A model generated the notes under the pieces. The model searched no databases. It had not been told where the DNA came from and was given only the letters and a program-made list of their open reading frames with translations. From the NCBI GenBank assembly GCA_001574975.1, contig KQ965763.1, positions 51,885 through 115,884 of the forward strand: DNA of 64,000 nt. The letters are read 5' to 3'. Both the position numbers and the translations under genes were made by a program. The DNA is from Gonapodya prolifera JEL478. Lineage: Eukaryota > Monoblepharomycota > Monoblepharidomycetes > Monoblepharidales > Gonapodyaceae. Position 1 is the stretch's first letter, and each line of letters begins with the position of its first letter. Positions 49,501 to 62,341 of this stretch are shown here, piece by piece.

Positions 49501-50030
49501 ACAGGAAACCCATTTGGTTCTGGTGGGAAGGAACAACTCATGAAGATTCTGCAACTCTGCTATGTGATTAAGGATCTTAGCTTATCTTGTTCTGGTCTCA
49601 GACTTGAGATCAAAGTTGATAAGGAAGGAATCACCCTCTTGATGAAAAAGTACATGGAGGAGCTTTTGGCAAAGTATGACTGTCTGGACACCAAACCCCT
49701 CTCAGTTCCTATCAACCCAAACATCAGCCTTTTGGAGGACTTGTCACCAGGATTTAAGAGGCATATACACAGTTTAATTGGTGCCAATGATGCAGACACA
49801 GGCATCAAGGGGCAGCTTTATACATGTATTAGTGGGTTTCAAAATTGGTCAGAATGGCTCCTCCAGAATGGCACATTGTACCTTCAGAGGGCATTCCAGA
49901 GCATTCCAGCAACTTTTTTTTGGAACCTTCCGGAAATACATTTTTCTTTGCAAATCTGGTCCTCCCATCTCTGTAGGATGTTTAGAAACGTGGTTGGTGA
50001 ATTCTACTCCAACTGAGCAGTTGTGAAAGC
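46600..50030 (+). mobile_element. Degenerate Ty1/copia retrotransposon
   Basis: Markedly AT-richer than the host genes. In copia order, along the plus strand but in shifting frames, one sees: a gag-like region; a zinc knuckle in which the second Cys is Tyr (CSHYGHKFHNTNKC, about 47380); a protease-type DSG near 47590; integrase with CEGCTQGHQPH, HSDLM, QMDHSSKF and HEQNG (48000-48310), its D, D, E residues still present; reverse transcriptase NTAFLQAEL (Asp replaced by Asn) and HVNDLF (the YVDD position degraded); then the post-RT region to about 50030. Stops and frameshifts separate every domain. I could not find matching long terminal repeats, so the ends are approximate. It is dead as it stands. 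Confidence 0.88.
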
Positions 50031-50589
50031 TCTTCAAGGAGCTCATGTAAGAGGCAAGTTGATACACCCAACAGTTTGGTACTCACACACTCAAGCTGGT
50101 AGAAGGCAAATGTCAGAACCAAGGTATCACAAAAGCTTGAGATCAACAAGTGGAGAATTCTGTTCTGTTCCTTGACCTTCTTCCCCAAAATTTTTGGAAA
50201 TTCACGCTCTCAAATGGTAAAGGGCTTTGCTTATCTGCACCATGTCTCTTGGTTTGCAAAAAAAAACTTACTTAGTGAATACAGAGATTCTTCTTTTACT
50301 TTTCCTGTTGGAATAGCAAACAGAGTAATGATTTGGTTGCAAGTTATCCATCCCTGTGACAAGGGCCAAGGAGGCAAATGTGTGCAGTGAGATACAAAAG
50401 GACAGCTTTGAGGTGCTTTATACTCCATCAATCAAGGGATTAGGTGAAGTTGATTATATTAGCAGACAGCTGGATGCCTGTGAATTATTTGCAACCAGCC
50501 AGCTTTCCAAATGTTTAAGGTCTCTCACCAAAGTTCATTGTCAACACCAATTTCTCAACTTACTTTGGAGATAAATGTTGATTGGCACT

Positions 50590-52480
50590 GCATTAATATC
50601 CACAAGCTGATGGTAGGCAAACAATTTGGTAACAGTGTAGCAAACTGGTGTGAATGAGAATCATAGTTTACAAATGAATAGTTTCTGTAACTGCTGAATA
50701 TCAACAGGCAATAATGACATAGTTGCATGAACTGCATGCAAGTCACCCTTAATTCTCACAGTAGCTGTGTGGCTGTGACATCACTTGAGTAAAGGGGCCA
50801 GCTGTAGGGCAGAATCTTCCTCCAACATTCACTTTGTATCAAATAAACCTTGCCAACTCAGTTTGGAGATGATGAAAAGAGGGTACAAAACATTTTTGAC
50901 ATTCATGTCTCAAGAATTCAAGTTAATCTGTACAGAAGGGCTTTGTTTTAGTATTAGAAAGGATAACAGGAGTGACACTAAAGCAGTTCACTTGGGAGAT
51001 TTCAGCAGGGGCTCAAGTCAAGGCTAACACACTGGGCAAAAGGTGCTGGCAGACATGATAAAGAAAAATGAAGTATGCTCTATGCTGCAGGAGTTGCCTT
51101 AACATGTGTTGTTTGATACTTCTGATTTGTGGAACAATTAAAGTGACATGGCTGCAGTCACCAATGTTGGGAGGGAAACCAAGTTACATGCACTTGACAT
51201 ATCCACACTTATATTACACTCCCCTTGCAAGGACTTAGCATTGTCCTTTCTCAGTTCATTACTGAAGGAAGAAGGATGTTACAGCCATACCAGGGCAGGG
51301 ACCATCCACCTCAGGCAAGCCAACAGCACCAGACAAGATGGAGCAGTGCCTGGCAATATGACAAAAAAGGGTTACAATCCACATCAGCAAGTCACTTTGA
51401 CATGTTTTGTTTTGATGCTTCTGTTTTGGGGAGCAAGCAAAATGATTGGCTGTGGTCACCCAATGGAGGCATGGCTAAATTGAGTTATATGTACCTGACA
51501 TAACCATACTTGCATTACAAAGTACTTTTCAGCTGTTCTTCCTATATCAACTGGGTGTTTGTGTAATGTCATTAGCACACCACTTATGTCAATTGCTTCC
51601 TCTTAAAGCAGCTTAGGGTTCACATGCAAGCTGATTAGAACACAGAGATTAAAAATTTTGTTGCCAGCATACATTTCTCAATATAATTCTCAGATAAAGC
51701 AAGGATGGAAAAAATTTTGTTGGTGACATCATCAGCAAACACATGAAGATATTCCCAATCTCCTTTCAGCACAGTATTAATATGCACAAGCTGATGAAGA
51801 AGCAACCATTTTGGTGGTAGTGTCATAAATGGTTTACAAATGCAGAGTTTTGGTAACTGTTTAGGAACAGAAACTTTAGTAACATACCTTTCATGCAAGT
51901 TGGCTGTAACTCTCAGTTGTGTGGCTGTGAGTCATTGACTATGTTGTAGCAAGGAGCTCTTCCAATGCCATTAGCCTTGCCTTCCTCCCACAACAGTTTG
52001 GGGTTCTATACACTCAAAGAGTCCAGGGAAGAAAATGTACTTGTATGAATCATGTTTCTCTGTTTGCACAAACATGTCTTTGGACTTTGGTGTAGACTTT
52101 TTTTTTTTTCTTGTCCCTGATTCAATGGACACTCACACAAACATATGCCAATCACCCATCACTGCAAAAAGTCCAAGTTGTTACTGTGTGCAGTGAGGAT
52201 ATAGAATCAGAGCCTTTTGATTATTTTGATCCATCTGTTGCCCATCAAGGGGATTTGGTGAATTGAGTGACATCAGCTAGATAACTAAAAGCCTGCTGCC
52301 TGTCAATCAGTAGCAAGCCTTGGCACCCTTGAACTGGGTCAACTTGTGCTCAGTTGCCATCATCCCTTTGCCAATGCAGCTCGGTGACAACGAAAGGAGG
52401 GCAACAACCATATCAAAGTTGATGACGTCTCAAGAGTTCAAGTTGATATGCACTAAAGTTCTGCGCATTTGAGGATTGAC
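50590..52480. repeat. AT-rich degenerate duplications flanking the copia relic
   Basis: Two kinds of diverged direct repeats. One pair is 50595-50800 and 51780-51950, sharing CACAAGCTGATG, GTTTACAAATG, CATGCAAGT and TGTGTGGCTGTGA. A second pair is about 51090-51225 and 51390-51520, sharing TGCTTCTG/ATACTTCTG, GGCTGCAGTCACC/GGCTGTGGTCACC and CTTGACAT/CCTGACAT, offset by about 295 bp. No convincing coding frame. They may be remnants of LTRs or of another element. Confidence 0.55.
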
Positions 52481-52784
52481 ACGGAGGGTTGATGAGTTTT
52501 TGTCTAGTTTTCAAAAATGAGAATGGGTGACAATGGGCACAACAGTGGTTTTGTCGGACGGGACATCAGGCATTCAAGTCAAACCAGCACTACAATGTAG
52601 TTTGGGAAGACGTGACAAATATTTCTTTTGTGTCGTTTCGGTGCTTCGTGCTTCTGTTCTGTTTCTGGGAAGGCGAAGCGACGTACCGGATTGCGCGGGT
52701 AAACTAGAACATAAGAGCCTGACAGATCCAGATTTGCATCACCTGTCAGTCGAACCATCGACATTCCATCGCAGGAGCAGCAGC

Positions 52785-55700
52785 ATGACTCCGCCACACT
52801 CCGCCGACCGCCCACCCGCACTCGCACCGGGGGCTGGACGCACCTCGATCGACGGGGATAGCGGGAGACAGCAGCGGACGACTGCGAGCGGGGCGTCGAC
52901 GGGCACACGCAAGAGCTTCAGTGGTGTTGGCAGCGACGGGGCGATGGGCAGTGGGGATCTCGGGTCGAACGGGTCCACGCTCAACGATCGCGAGTCGGGA
53001 GACAGCGGAGGTCGAGCGGACAGCAAGACAAACCCGTTCGCACAGACGCCAAGACCGACGTCGCTCCCGAGTGTGCCGAGTCTGCGCACGATGGGCGTGG
53101 CTGCGCACGGGTCTGCGTCGGCTTCTGCTGAACCCCCATGGGGACACTCTACAGACCAATCAGCGACGTCTCCTACGTCACCCCACGCAAACGCAGCAGT
53201 CTCCCGCATCAGCGAATCCCTACACGCCGTGACCGCATCCGCCTCCTTACTCGCCCACGCCCTTCCCGCCCTCCCCGCGCAACTCCACGTTCCTAACTCC
53301 ACACTCTCCTTTGCGCGTCTCCCACCCACGCACGAGCCTACGAATTACTCCCTCTCCTCATTCCCCGACTCCGCTTTCCCCACCCACGCAGCACACCCAT
53401 CCCGCCCCGTGCCACCCACCAAACTCCCCCGCACGGCCCTGCACACGGGGCAAGGCCGCTTCTTCCGCGACCACCTCAACCGCGCCACCATCCTCCGCGG
53501 GATCAACATCGGCGGGTCCTCCAAAACACCCTCATCACCCCGCGTTCCCTCCCACGTCCGCGACTCCTTCTTCGACGTGCGCAACACGCGGGAGTGTTCG
53601 TTTGTCGATAGACCCCTGGCGTTGGACGAGGCAGACGCGCATTTGGAGCGGTTGAGGCGGTGGGGAGTGAATTTTGTCAGGTTGAATGTTACGTGGGAAG
53701 CGGTCGAGCATGGGGGGCCGTGAGTTTTTGGGTGGGGGAATGGAGTGCCAAGCACGGAAGACCGGGGGGTGCGACCGGAGCGAGCGGCGCGAGCAAAGGG
53801 AGGATTCCGAGGCCTAAGCGCGACAGCGCTGACCGAGGACACGAGCGCAGCGAGACGTCCGCAGGTGGCGAATTACTCCGTGGAGTAGAATGCCTGTATC
53901 GTTCGTGGAGCGAGGACACCGAGGTCTAAGAGCGATAACGCTGACCGAGAGGCGACTGTCCCGCGCGGAGCGTATTTCTTCTGCCTGGCTCCGTATCACT
54001 CATGAATCTCACATCCTCTCCCCCGCCCCCCCCCCGCCCCCAATCTCCCACCATCCACCCCTCTCCACACCAGAGGCATCATCGACCACGCATACATCGC
54101 CTACGTCGTTGCGCTCGTGTCCAAGATGCGGGATAAGGGGATGAGGTGTTTTATTGATCCGCATCAGGATGTGGTATGTTGTTGGGAGTGGGGGGGTGGG
54201 CGTTTGGCATGTTTGGGCGGATGGGAGCGTATGGAGTTACAAATGGGTTAGGGCGCTGGTCATTGAAACACTGGAGTGGGGTGGGGTGTGATTCGTTCAA
54301 GGATTAATGTCAAACATCTAACACACCTCTTACCCCCCGCAGTGGTCCCGCTTCTCCGGCGGCTCAGGCGCGCCGCACTGGACGTTCCTCGCCGCGGGCC
54401 TCGATCCCTCCACGTTCCAGCGCACGGGGGCCGCCGTGGTGCATAATACGTTTGGAGGGGTGGAGTGGGAGGGTGAGGAGGGCGAGTTTCCGAAGATGAT
54501 GTGAGTTTCGGTGGGGTGGGGGAAGGAGGGAGAGGATTGGGTTTGGGTGGAGGGGAAAGCAAGGCCGATCTTGCCTGTGGATGGACAGCGGAGTTACTTC
54601 CGAAGCGGGGAGGCTCGATTTGCGTCCAGTTCTAGGACGCCACGGCACTTATTTCAACGCGCCTCTTTCAATTCCTGCGTTCCTTCATGTCTCACTTCTC
54701 CCCCTCCACCCTCCACCATCACCCCCCCACTCACTCACTCACTTGCACAACCCTACCAGCTGGCCCACCAACTACCACAAGCTCGCCCCCGCGACCATGT
54801 TCACCCTCTTCTTCGGCGGCTCCGTATACGCCCCACGGATCGTGCACCCTTCTCCAACCTGCTCGCCTCACTTCCACCCGTCCCCTTTGTTCCCCTCCCA
54901 AACACTCCCCGGGCACCACTCCTCAAAAGGCTTAGCGTCCGACCCCCCGCTGGTGTCCATGCAGGATTTCCTCCAGCACCACTACATGTCCTCCCTGTTC
55001 CACTTGTATGCCGCACTCGTTGCCGCCGGGTTGACGCCAGACACGGTTATCGGGTTCGACACGCTGAACGAGCCTAGTCACGGGTACATTGGCCTTCCTT
55101 CCATATCCGCCCTCGATCCGCGGCAGGAAGCTAGGAACGGCCCTACACCGACAGCTCTCCAGAGTTTCGCGCTCGGTGAAGGGGCGCCCGTGGAAGTCGA
55201 GAAGTGGGCGTTCGGGCCCATGGGGCCTGCGAAAGTGGGCAACGTGCGAATCGACCCTGCAGGTAAAGGGTGCTGGACGAGCCAGGATAGGTTCGGCGAC
55301 GTCCAGCCTGGATGCATATGGCGCGCACACGGGGTGTGGGAACCTACACCTACGGGCCCTTCTGTGCTCCGCGACGGGTACTTTGCGCAGGACCCGCGTA
55401 CCGGGCGACCGGCGGACTTTTTGAGGGACTTTTGGGTCCCGTTTGTCCGCGCGTTCGGGTACGGCGTGAGGGGTGTGGACAGTCTGGCCGTCGTGTTTGT
55501 GGAGCCGCCGGTCATGACCGCTCCACCCGAGTGGGGCGTGGAGGAGTTCGAGGACGAGGAAGAGACGGGCGACGGTCCTTTACCTGTTGTGGTAACGGCG
55601 GGTGGAAAGCAGCAGCAGCATGGGGCCTCACCCCGTCCGCTCCTCCTGGACCCACCGGGCGTGCACGTCCCCGCCCGGCGGCTCCGTGCGGCGACAGAGG

Positions 55701-57386
55701 CCAGTGTGAGGTCGACGGCGTCTGTGGGCGGGATGTCGGTTGCGTCGGGGAAGGCGCTGATTGGGGGGGAGGTTGTGCCGTTGAAAAAGACTGGGAAGGA
55801 TGCCACGAAGGAGGGGAAGGAGAAGGAAGACCCAAGAGGCAAGGAGCGGTTGTGTTATGCGCCGCATTGGTATGATGGGTTGACCTTGATGTCGAAGCAT
55901 TGGCGAGGGTGGTGAGCTGTACCCTCTCTCTTTGCGTCGCCGACCAGGAAACTGATGCCGCGTTGATTAGGTTCACGGTGGACTACCTCAACTACGTGAG
56001 GGGGAAGTACACCCTCCTGGGCGCGATCCGTATTGGGTGGAAGCAGACCAAGCGGGGGTTCGTGGAGCCGATGCAGACCCTCGCAGATGAGGGGCAGGTC
56101 ATGATGGGTGAGTTGTTGCTCACTATCACAGGATATAGCAAGCTTGTGTAACGTGTGGGGCGGCACTAGGACCCCATCCTACACTCATCGGAGAGTTCGG
56201 GATCCCCTTCGACCTGGATGACCGCGCAACGTACGCTCTTCCCTACCCTCGCGCCTACACCGCTCAAGTCTCTGCCCTCGACTACAACATGACCGGGATC
56301 GAGCGCTCGCTCGTCTCATGCACATTGTGGTGCTACTGTCCCGACAATGTGCACCGCTGGGGCGACGGGTGGAATGGGGAGGATCTGAGCGTGTTTTGTG
56401 CCGAGGAGCGCGAGGAGGGTGTTGCGGCCGTCAAGGTTTGGGATGATGCTCAGCTGGGTGGGAGGAATGGGATGCAGCCCGAGGCGACAACTGCGGCGGT
56501 GGTGGCGGTGAGGAGAAGGATGAGGGAGGAGGCGAGGCAGCAGAGGAAGAAGAGGGAGGTGGCTGGAGCGGTGAAGGTTGCGTTGAGGATGGAGGTGAAG
56601 GAAGGACAGGCTGGAGAAGATGGGGAGGATGGTGTACCTGAGTACACATTTACGAGGACGACTACCGAGAGGGTTCCGGTTGCACTGACCAAGCCGAGCT
56701 TGGTGGATATCGGGGAGGAGCAGGAGTCCTTCGTCGTCATGCCCAAGGCGTCAGTGCACCCGCCAACGCAGTCTGCTCACAAAGACGCCCATCCGTTCGT
56801 AGTGCACACTGACGAGGCCCCAACGGGAGAGATGTCGCAAGACGAACTGGATGCGTTGGATCTGGGAGGTCGAGCTCTGGACGCTCTGGCAAGACCATAC
56901 CCGGTGTACACGCCAGGAGATCCAGAGCGGGTCACCTTCTCGATGAAAGATCGGACGTTCCGGTTCTCGTACTCCCACGCCCTGCCCGTAACCCTTCCTC
57001 ACGATGTAGATCCGACGCAAGTCGGGGAGTTCATGGTCGCAGAGATCTTCATGCCTCGTTGGCAGTACCCGGACAAGAAAGAAGTCAATGTGCGCGTGTC
57101 GGCGGGAGAATGGCGGTGGGTAGAGGAGCGGGAAGCCGGCGAAGAGGAGGGTATGCCCTTGTGGGATGATATGGTGTCCGAGTGGAAGGGCAAGGGCGGT
57201 GCGCCGAGGTTCCGATGTAGTGCTGGAGGAGTGCGTAAGATTCTGTGGAGGTGTGGGTGTTGGGATGCTTGCGGGTTGAGTGGCAATAGTGGGCAAGTCG
57301 GTACGAGCAGAGTGTCCCATGACATGGTTGTTATGATGAATGGGAGGGACGAAAGGGGCGGGCGGGGTGTGTGTAATGTCGGGTGA
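52785..57386 (+). CDS. EGH1: GH5 steryl-beta-glucosidase-like enzyme (EGCrP2/Egh1 type)
   Basis: Seven exons (52785-53719, 54074-54173, 54343-54500, 54760-54841, 54965-55911, 55971-56107, 56170-57386) stay in frame. A disordered ~200-residue N-terminus precedes LRGINIGGSSKTP. The (beta/alpha)8 domain then shows FVRLNVTWEAVEHGGPG, CFIDPHQDVWSRFSGGSGAP, GFDTLNEPSHGYIG (acid/base Glu) and LIGEFGIPFD (nucleophile Glu). Between them lies a long insert including CYAPHWYDGL. A C-terminal beta-sandwich-like region ends the protein. Fungal relatives hydrolyse ergosteryl glucoside or glucosylceramide in vacuole or cytosol. An in-frame ATG at 52533 would add 84 residues derived from AT-rich island sequence, so 52785 is preferred. 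Intron 1 (354 nt) holds the GC-rich intron repeat. The boundary at 54842-54964 is in frame either way. Confidence 0.87.
53808..53949 (+). repeat. Intron-resident GC-rich repeat, copy D (GH5 intron 1)
   Basis: Two units, 53808-53838 (CGAGGCCTAAGCGC...GCGCTGACCGAGG) and 53920-53949 (CGAGGTCTAAGAGC...ACGCTGACCGAG), lie in the 354-nt first intron (53720-54073). This host gene is on the plus strand and the repeat is too, so the orientation matches copies A-C relative to transcription. Confidence 0.75.
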
Positions 57387-57619
57387 GATAGTCTTGCGGC
57401 GGTGGGAAGGTGGGAAGCGTTAAGTTTTGAGGGCTTTTTATTCTCAATTATCTTTTGGTATTTGAGGCATGCGTCTGCAATTTACCACTGTACTGTCTGA
57501 GATGTCACGATATCATAGTATGTGTATGCACTGCGACAAAGACAAGAGGCGTATTATAACTACAATAGTTACAAGTACTTTTGCGTGAACAAAATCGAAT
57601 AAGCTCCTCCCTCCAGTTC

Positions 57620-60600
57620 TACATCTCTGCACGGTGCTGTCGATACATCTCTTTAATGACATCGTGGTACTTGTTTTGCAGGTTCACTCGCTTGTTCTTG
57701 AACGTCTGCAACACAATCAGATCAAAAATTCTGGAAGTAAATCCTGGCGAAAAACCTTGAAGTGTCCAGACTCACCGGAGTAATAAGTTGTTCCTCCACA
57801 GTGAACGGTTGGAGCTCGATGTGAACGTATTTCGGAATTTCGTACCCGTTCAACCCTTGCGCCTTCCCGATCTCCCGCAGTTCTCGCTGAATAATCTCTC
57901 GGATTCTGGAATCTCCAAGGATGGCAGTATCATCGGCGTGTTCAAGGTCGGAGAACAAAGAACGAGCGTTTGAGCAGACCGGTCGGGTTCAGGAACGACC
58001 ACCGCAACGAGGAAAGGGAAGTTGGAGTTTCCGTGTATGAAGATTTGCTGTCAAGTAAGTTAGATAAGATATGCAACTTCATTGCAACGACGCTATTCAG
58101 TTCCCTAAACCCACCTGCACCATTGGATTCCCGCTCAACACAGATTCAATTCTTTCAACTGCCACGAACTCGCCCTGGGACAGTTTGAAGATGTTCCTCA
58201 TCCTGTCGATGATCTGACGTTTACATGGTCATTTTTATGGAGGTTGGGGCAGCATATAATCCAGACGTTTCTCACCTTGATCGTTCCATCTGGGAGCAGT
58301 TCTCCAACATCTCCAGTATGCAACCACCCTTCGTCGTCGATGGTCTCCTTCGTCTTCTCCTCCTCTCGCCAGTACCCTTTCATAACATTATCTCCGCGAA
58401 TGCTGGCAAGGGTTTGTTCCATTCATTGGAGATTTGGTTCGCGTTCTTAAGTTGCAGGGAGAACTCCATACCAAATTTCTCCCCGTGGGAACACTTCTGG
58501 ACTAACAGGGTGCGTGAAATATGACATTGAGGGAACATCGACGAGTTTGATCTCATTCGCTGGGTTTGTTAGATCAACGCACATGCGATTAGTTGTGTTC
58601 AAGGGGAGCTGCACCTACAAACACACTCACACGTCAAAGGAGCCCCGACATGAGAGCCGTGAGGGAATCCGTAGCTGCGAATTGGCTGCAAAATTGAACC
58701 GGATGTACCTTCCGTTTGCCTGTCACCGCGTCACACAATCGCTCATCTTGTGAAGAGACATGACACCTAGGACTTTTTGGCGACCCACCCAAATCCCACA
58801 ACCACTTCTGCACCAGTTACTGCCCGAAACCAATGAATAATTTCGTGCGGAATAGGTGCAGATCCCAACAAAATCAGTCGAATTCGACCTATGCGAGTAG
58901 CATTTGATTGTGCGTGGAGGTTTCAAAAGCAGAATCGAACTTACCGCCAAGTGTCGCTGCGATTTCACCAAAGACAAGACTATCGAAAATTGTATCTTTG
59001 GAGTTGATTCCAAATCTTGAGTCGAAAAAACAATACCAAGACGTGGAGAGAAATTCGAATATGCGTCAACCATCGGCAACTTACGCCAGCAAAGTTCTCT
59101 TGTACAATAAACCAGCCGCGTATAGGGCCTGTTTGATGTAACCTGAACGCTTCATGCTTTCTTCGACGGCCTGATGGAATCGCGTCATGACTCTCGGGAC
59201 CGCGGAGAAGCTGTCGGGCAGATTTGACCAGTTGATCGGGGTGGCTCAAAGAAAAGAGTACTTACTAAGTAGGCTTCAATATTTGGAGATCATCGAATAT
59301 TCTTCTGGTGTCTCCACGGTATAACCCAATACCAACACCAAGATTGGTGCACGAAATGATGCCGGTTTGTTCGAATCTATTAGGAAAGAAGTACTTCAGC
59401 TTGTTGGCAATTCCCCAACGGAAGATGTGGTCATTACATGTGCGCCAAAGGCAGATACGAAAGACTGCAAAAGTCTTCCGTGACAAGCCTATTACGTGGG
59501 TTATGAGAAGTTATGTTATCGCCGATAGCCCAAGCCTCTCAGCTCTTACCCACTCTCCGACAGCAACTTCAGTCGCTGCTGCAGTTGCAATCACGTTTCG
59601 ATGGAGGATAACGGCACCCTTTGGAGCTAAAGAGGGCGTGTTCGGGAGGGTTAACAAGCAAGATAGTTTTCAATTGTGAGACTCACTTCCTGTTGTGCCA
59701 GATGTGAAGCTGTCATTGTGCGAACATTCCGTTTTACTTTTTCGGTCCCAGAATAACATAGCACTGTCGTCATACACCCACCAAATGAGATACGGGTCTT
59801 CAGGTCCTGTCGTCACTGGCTCACATCTCGATCGCGACCCGGAACTCTCCAGTTCGGAGAACGTTTTTAGTTCAACGTCAATTTGCGTGAACTTTGTCCG
59901 ATCCTCCGAGGTGACGAGATCACCATCAATAACTACCACAACCCGAAGACATGCCGAGGAGGGTTTCACAAGTAGGAGGTTGTCGAGGTTGTGGTGCAAG
60001 GTGATAATGGTCGTCATGTCGGTAACTGCAGTAAAATGCTGTCAACAATAAAGCCTGACGCGGTATGAAGGATTCCACTCACTGTTTATCATGTACGGTA
60101 GATCTGCCGCCTTGTATGATTCGTACAAGGTCGTCGTCACAAATCCATAAGCGGAGTTTGCGAACATCGAAATAATCCATTCAGAGCAATTCCGAGAACT
60201 GCAATATAGTTCCTTAGAACAGGAAGCGCACCCGCACCAGCGCTTCTTCCATGGGAACAAACGTACTAAATACCGACGCGATCGCCCCATTTGAGACCGG
60301 CAGCCACCAGACCACTTCCCACATTCAAAATTCGTTCGCGGTTCTCTCCTAGAGTGGACCATGAGTACTCATTGGATCTCGGGTCGTTGGATCCCGGCTT
60401 GTAAACTCCAAGCCATTGCCTTTCCGGTCCAAATTTTGCGATCGCGGTTTCAAAGCACTCCCAAACGGTTTGCACGGTTGGTGACGAAGGAGACCGAGAA
60501 ACGAGCGGAGTACCTGGTGGTGTGAGCTTGCTCCTGCGATTGATAAGCAAAAATGAAGATGACCACTATGAATGATGTGACCTCCCGAATCAAGAATCGG

Positions 60601-60834
60601 ACCTGATGATGCCGGATTCGTTCGGTTTTTCGGGCCGCGACACGATGGAGTGTGTTTCCGGAGACGTGAATCCGGTCCAGGCGAGCATCGCCCTTTCGAA
60701 GGGTTGCGGGACTTTCCGATGGAACCCGAAGCGCCACCTGATGAAAGGATTGTTCCGGACCAAGTCGCCGGGAACATTGAGTTCAAATCACCCCCGTGCT
60801 TGGAGGGCTTCTTGAATCATTTACTACCACGGCG
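57620..60834 (-). CDS. Long-chain acyl-CoA synthetase
   Basis: AMP-forming ligase, many short exons on the minus strand. Ordered motifs: [66 protein letters not shown]...[10 protein letters not shown] (P-loop), [110 protein letters not shown] and the end [19 protein letters not shown] at 57622-57620. It activates fatty acids to acyl-CoA with ATP for membrane lipid synthesis or beta-oxidation. Junctions I tested are in frame. The first exon is uncertain: [16 protein letters not shown] near 60775 may be the N-terminal region, and I could not fix the start ATG. Confidence 0.85.
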
Positions 60835-61600
60835 AGTTGAGTAGTATTATTTGAAGTGGCCACAAGTTACATTTATATCATGTCATCGAATCTAAAAAAT
60901 GCGTGTAGGAAGCTTCTGTGAATATCAATTAGTCTTTAGCTTTGGTTGCGTACTATCTAAACCAATCTTCGTCTCTCCCACCTTGTCTGTCTCCATTCCT
61001 CGCCCAGCCGACCCCAAACTGATGCGGGGTAGAGAGCAAAGTCGTTTTGGCGGAGTCTGTGTGTTACATAGTGGTGATCGGGATGCAGACTCGAGGAACA
61101 AGAAGCGAACATCGAGGGAAGATGTGGGTGGCAAATGAGACAAAATTGAATATTTCATTGAAGAAACGATGCACTGGTATGGCATTCTCGGTTATTGCAC
61201 AAGAGTTGATTGTAAACTTTCCGACTCTCCGGGACAGGACCAGTACGACACCTCGACTCAGCCTACTCCCGGCTGACTTCCGACTCTGGACCACCCTCCT
61301 GGGTAGATTCTTCCACCCCTAGTTCCTAAGCTTAGCGTCCTCAATGTAATTCACACCTCTTGGTCTAATACAATCGTACTGCTTATCTGATCCCATATTT
61401 CCACCGAAATCCACCAATGGGCCATGCACTGAGTCGTGATGGTTCTACAATCTAAACATTTAAACATTTAAACATTGAAAATTTGAAGGATTGATCGAAT
61501 CATTACTCTTAATTTGAAAGGACCTAAAGTTATGCCACATGTCATCAACAAGAATATCAACTGAAACACATGCAGGAAACATCCAATGCTGAGTTCAGAG
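60835..61600. other. Intergenic region grading into AT-rich island
   Basis: No gene seen. At 61455-61480 a short ATTTAAACATTTAAAC tandem marks the start of AT-rich, element-like sequence. Confidence 0.4.
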
Positions 61601-61612
61601 TCACCATTCCAT

Positions 61613-61981
61613 TCAGACCAGTTTCTGCCCATGCAACATTGCTGCATCTGTGATTCCGTCAGCTACATGGAGAACTACTACCATGTCCTCTGGAGAAACT
61701 GGTTTGCTGCTCATTTCAAATTCTTGGGTCACAACATTGTAAGCCTCTGACCATAAGTGAAGTTGAACTCCAAATGAGCATGAAATTGCAAGGGCCACTG
61801 CAACATCAAAGAGTTGGGAAAATAAGTCAAGAATGGTCAGGACTTCTTGCAGTTCTTCTGAAGGTTTGTCCTCCAGGTTATACTGATCAAGAATGAAGGA
61901 GATGCGAATTTCCAGTTGAAAGAGTTCAATGTTTGGTGCCATGTAGAAAATACAATGAATTGTGTCCTGGACATGCGTCAC
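61613..61981 (-). pseudogene. ORF within the second AT-rich island, probably element-derived
   Basis: 122-codon minus-strand frame without recognised domain (includes LDLFSQLFDVAVALAISCSF). It lies downstream of, and on the same strand as, the Myb/SANT-like remnant, with a further related-looking frame at 61978-62193. It may be the C-terminal part of the same element gene. Its base composition matches the island, not the host genes. Confidence 0.3.
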
Positions 61982-62341
61982 AGGTTTGCTAAAAATTGCG
62001 AGGTCACAGACTCAAAAGACGCAGTAAGAGACTGCAGACTCTTGATTAAATCTGGTTGCGTGAAGGTGTCAATTACATTGTTAGGTGAGAACTCAAGCAA
62101 CGGAATGATGCCAAAGTTGCTACACAACCTAGGTGAGCTGCACAAGCCTGTAAACTGCAGGAATGTGTATGTGTGATCAAATATACATAACAAGTTGTAA
62201 TGTGCATGGAACTCACCTGCAGGAACGTGATACCAAACTTAGGGTCCTGCAGGTGTGCAATCTAAACCCGCGGCCACAGTAGTGGCACAGCAGCTAATAC
62301 CCAACACTCATACTACTCTATATATTCCACATTGGTGGATG

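Noticed and set aside
45690-52500. Long terminal repeats of the copia element
   Set aside because: I compared the flanks by eye and found only diverged internal duplications, no matching pair with TG...CA ends at plausible positions.
52533-52784. N-terminal extension of the GH5 gene from the in-frame ATG at 52533
   Set aside because: The added 84 residues derive from AT-rich island-like DNA and look unlike the following sequence; the ATG at 52785 begins the compositionally uniform protein.
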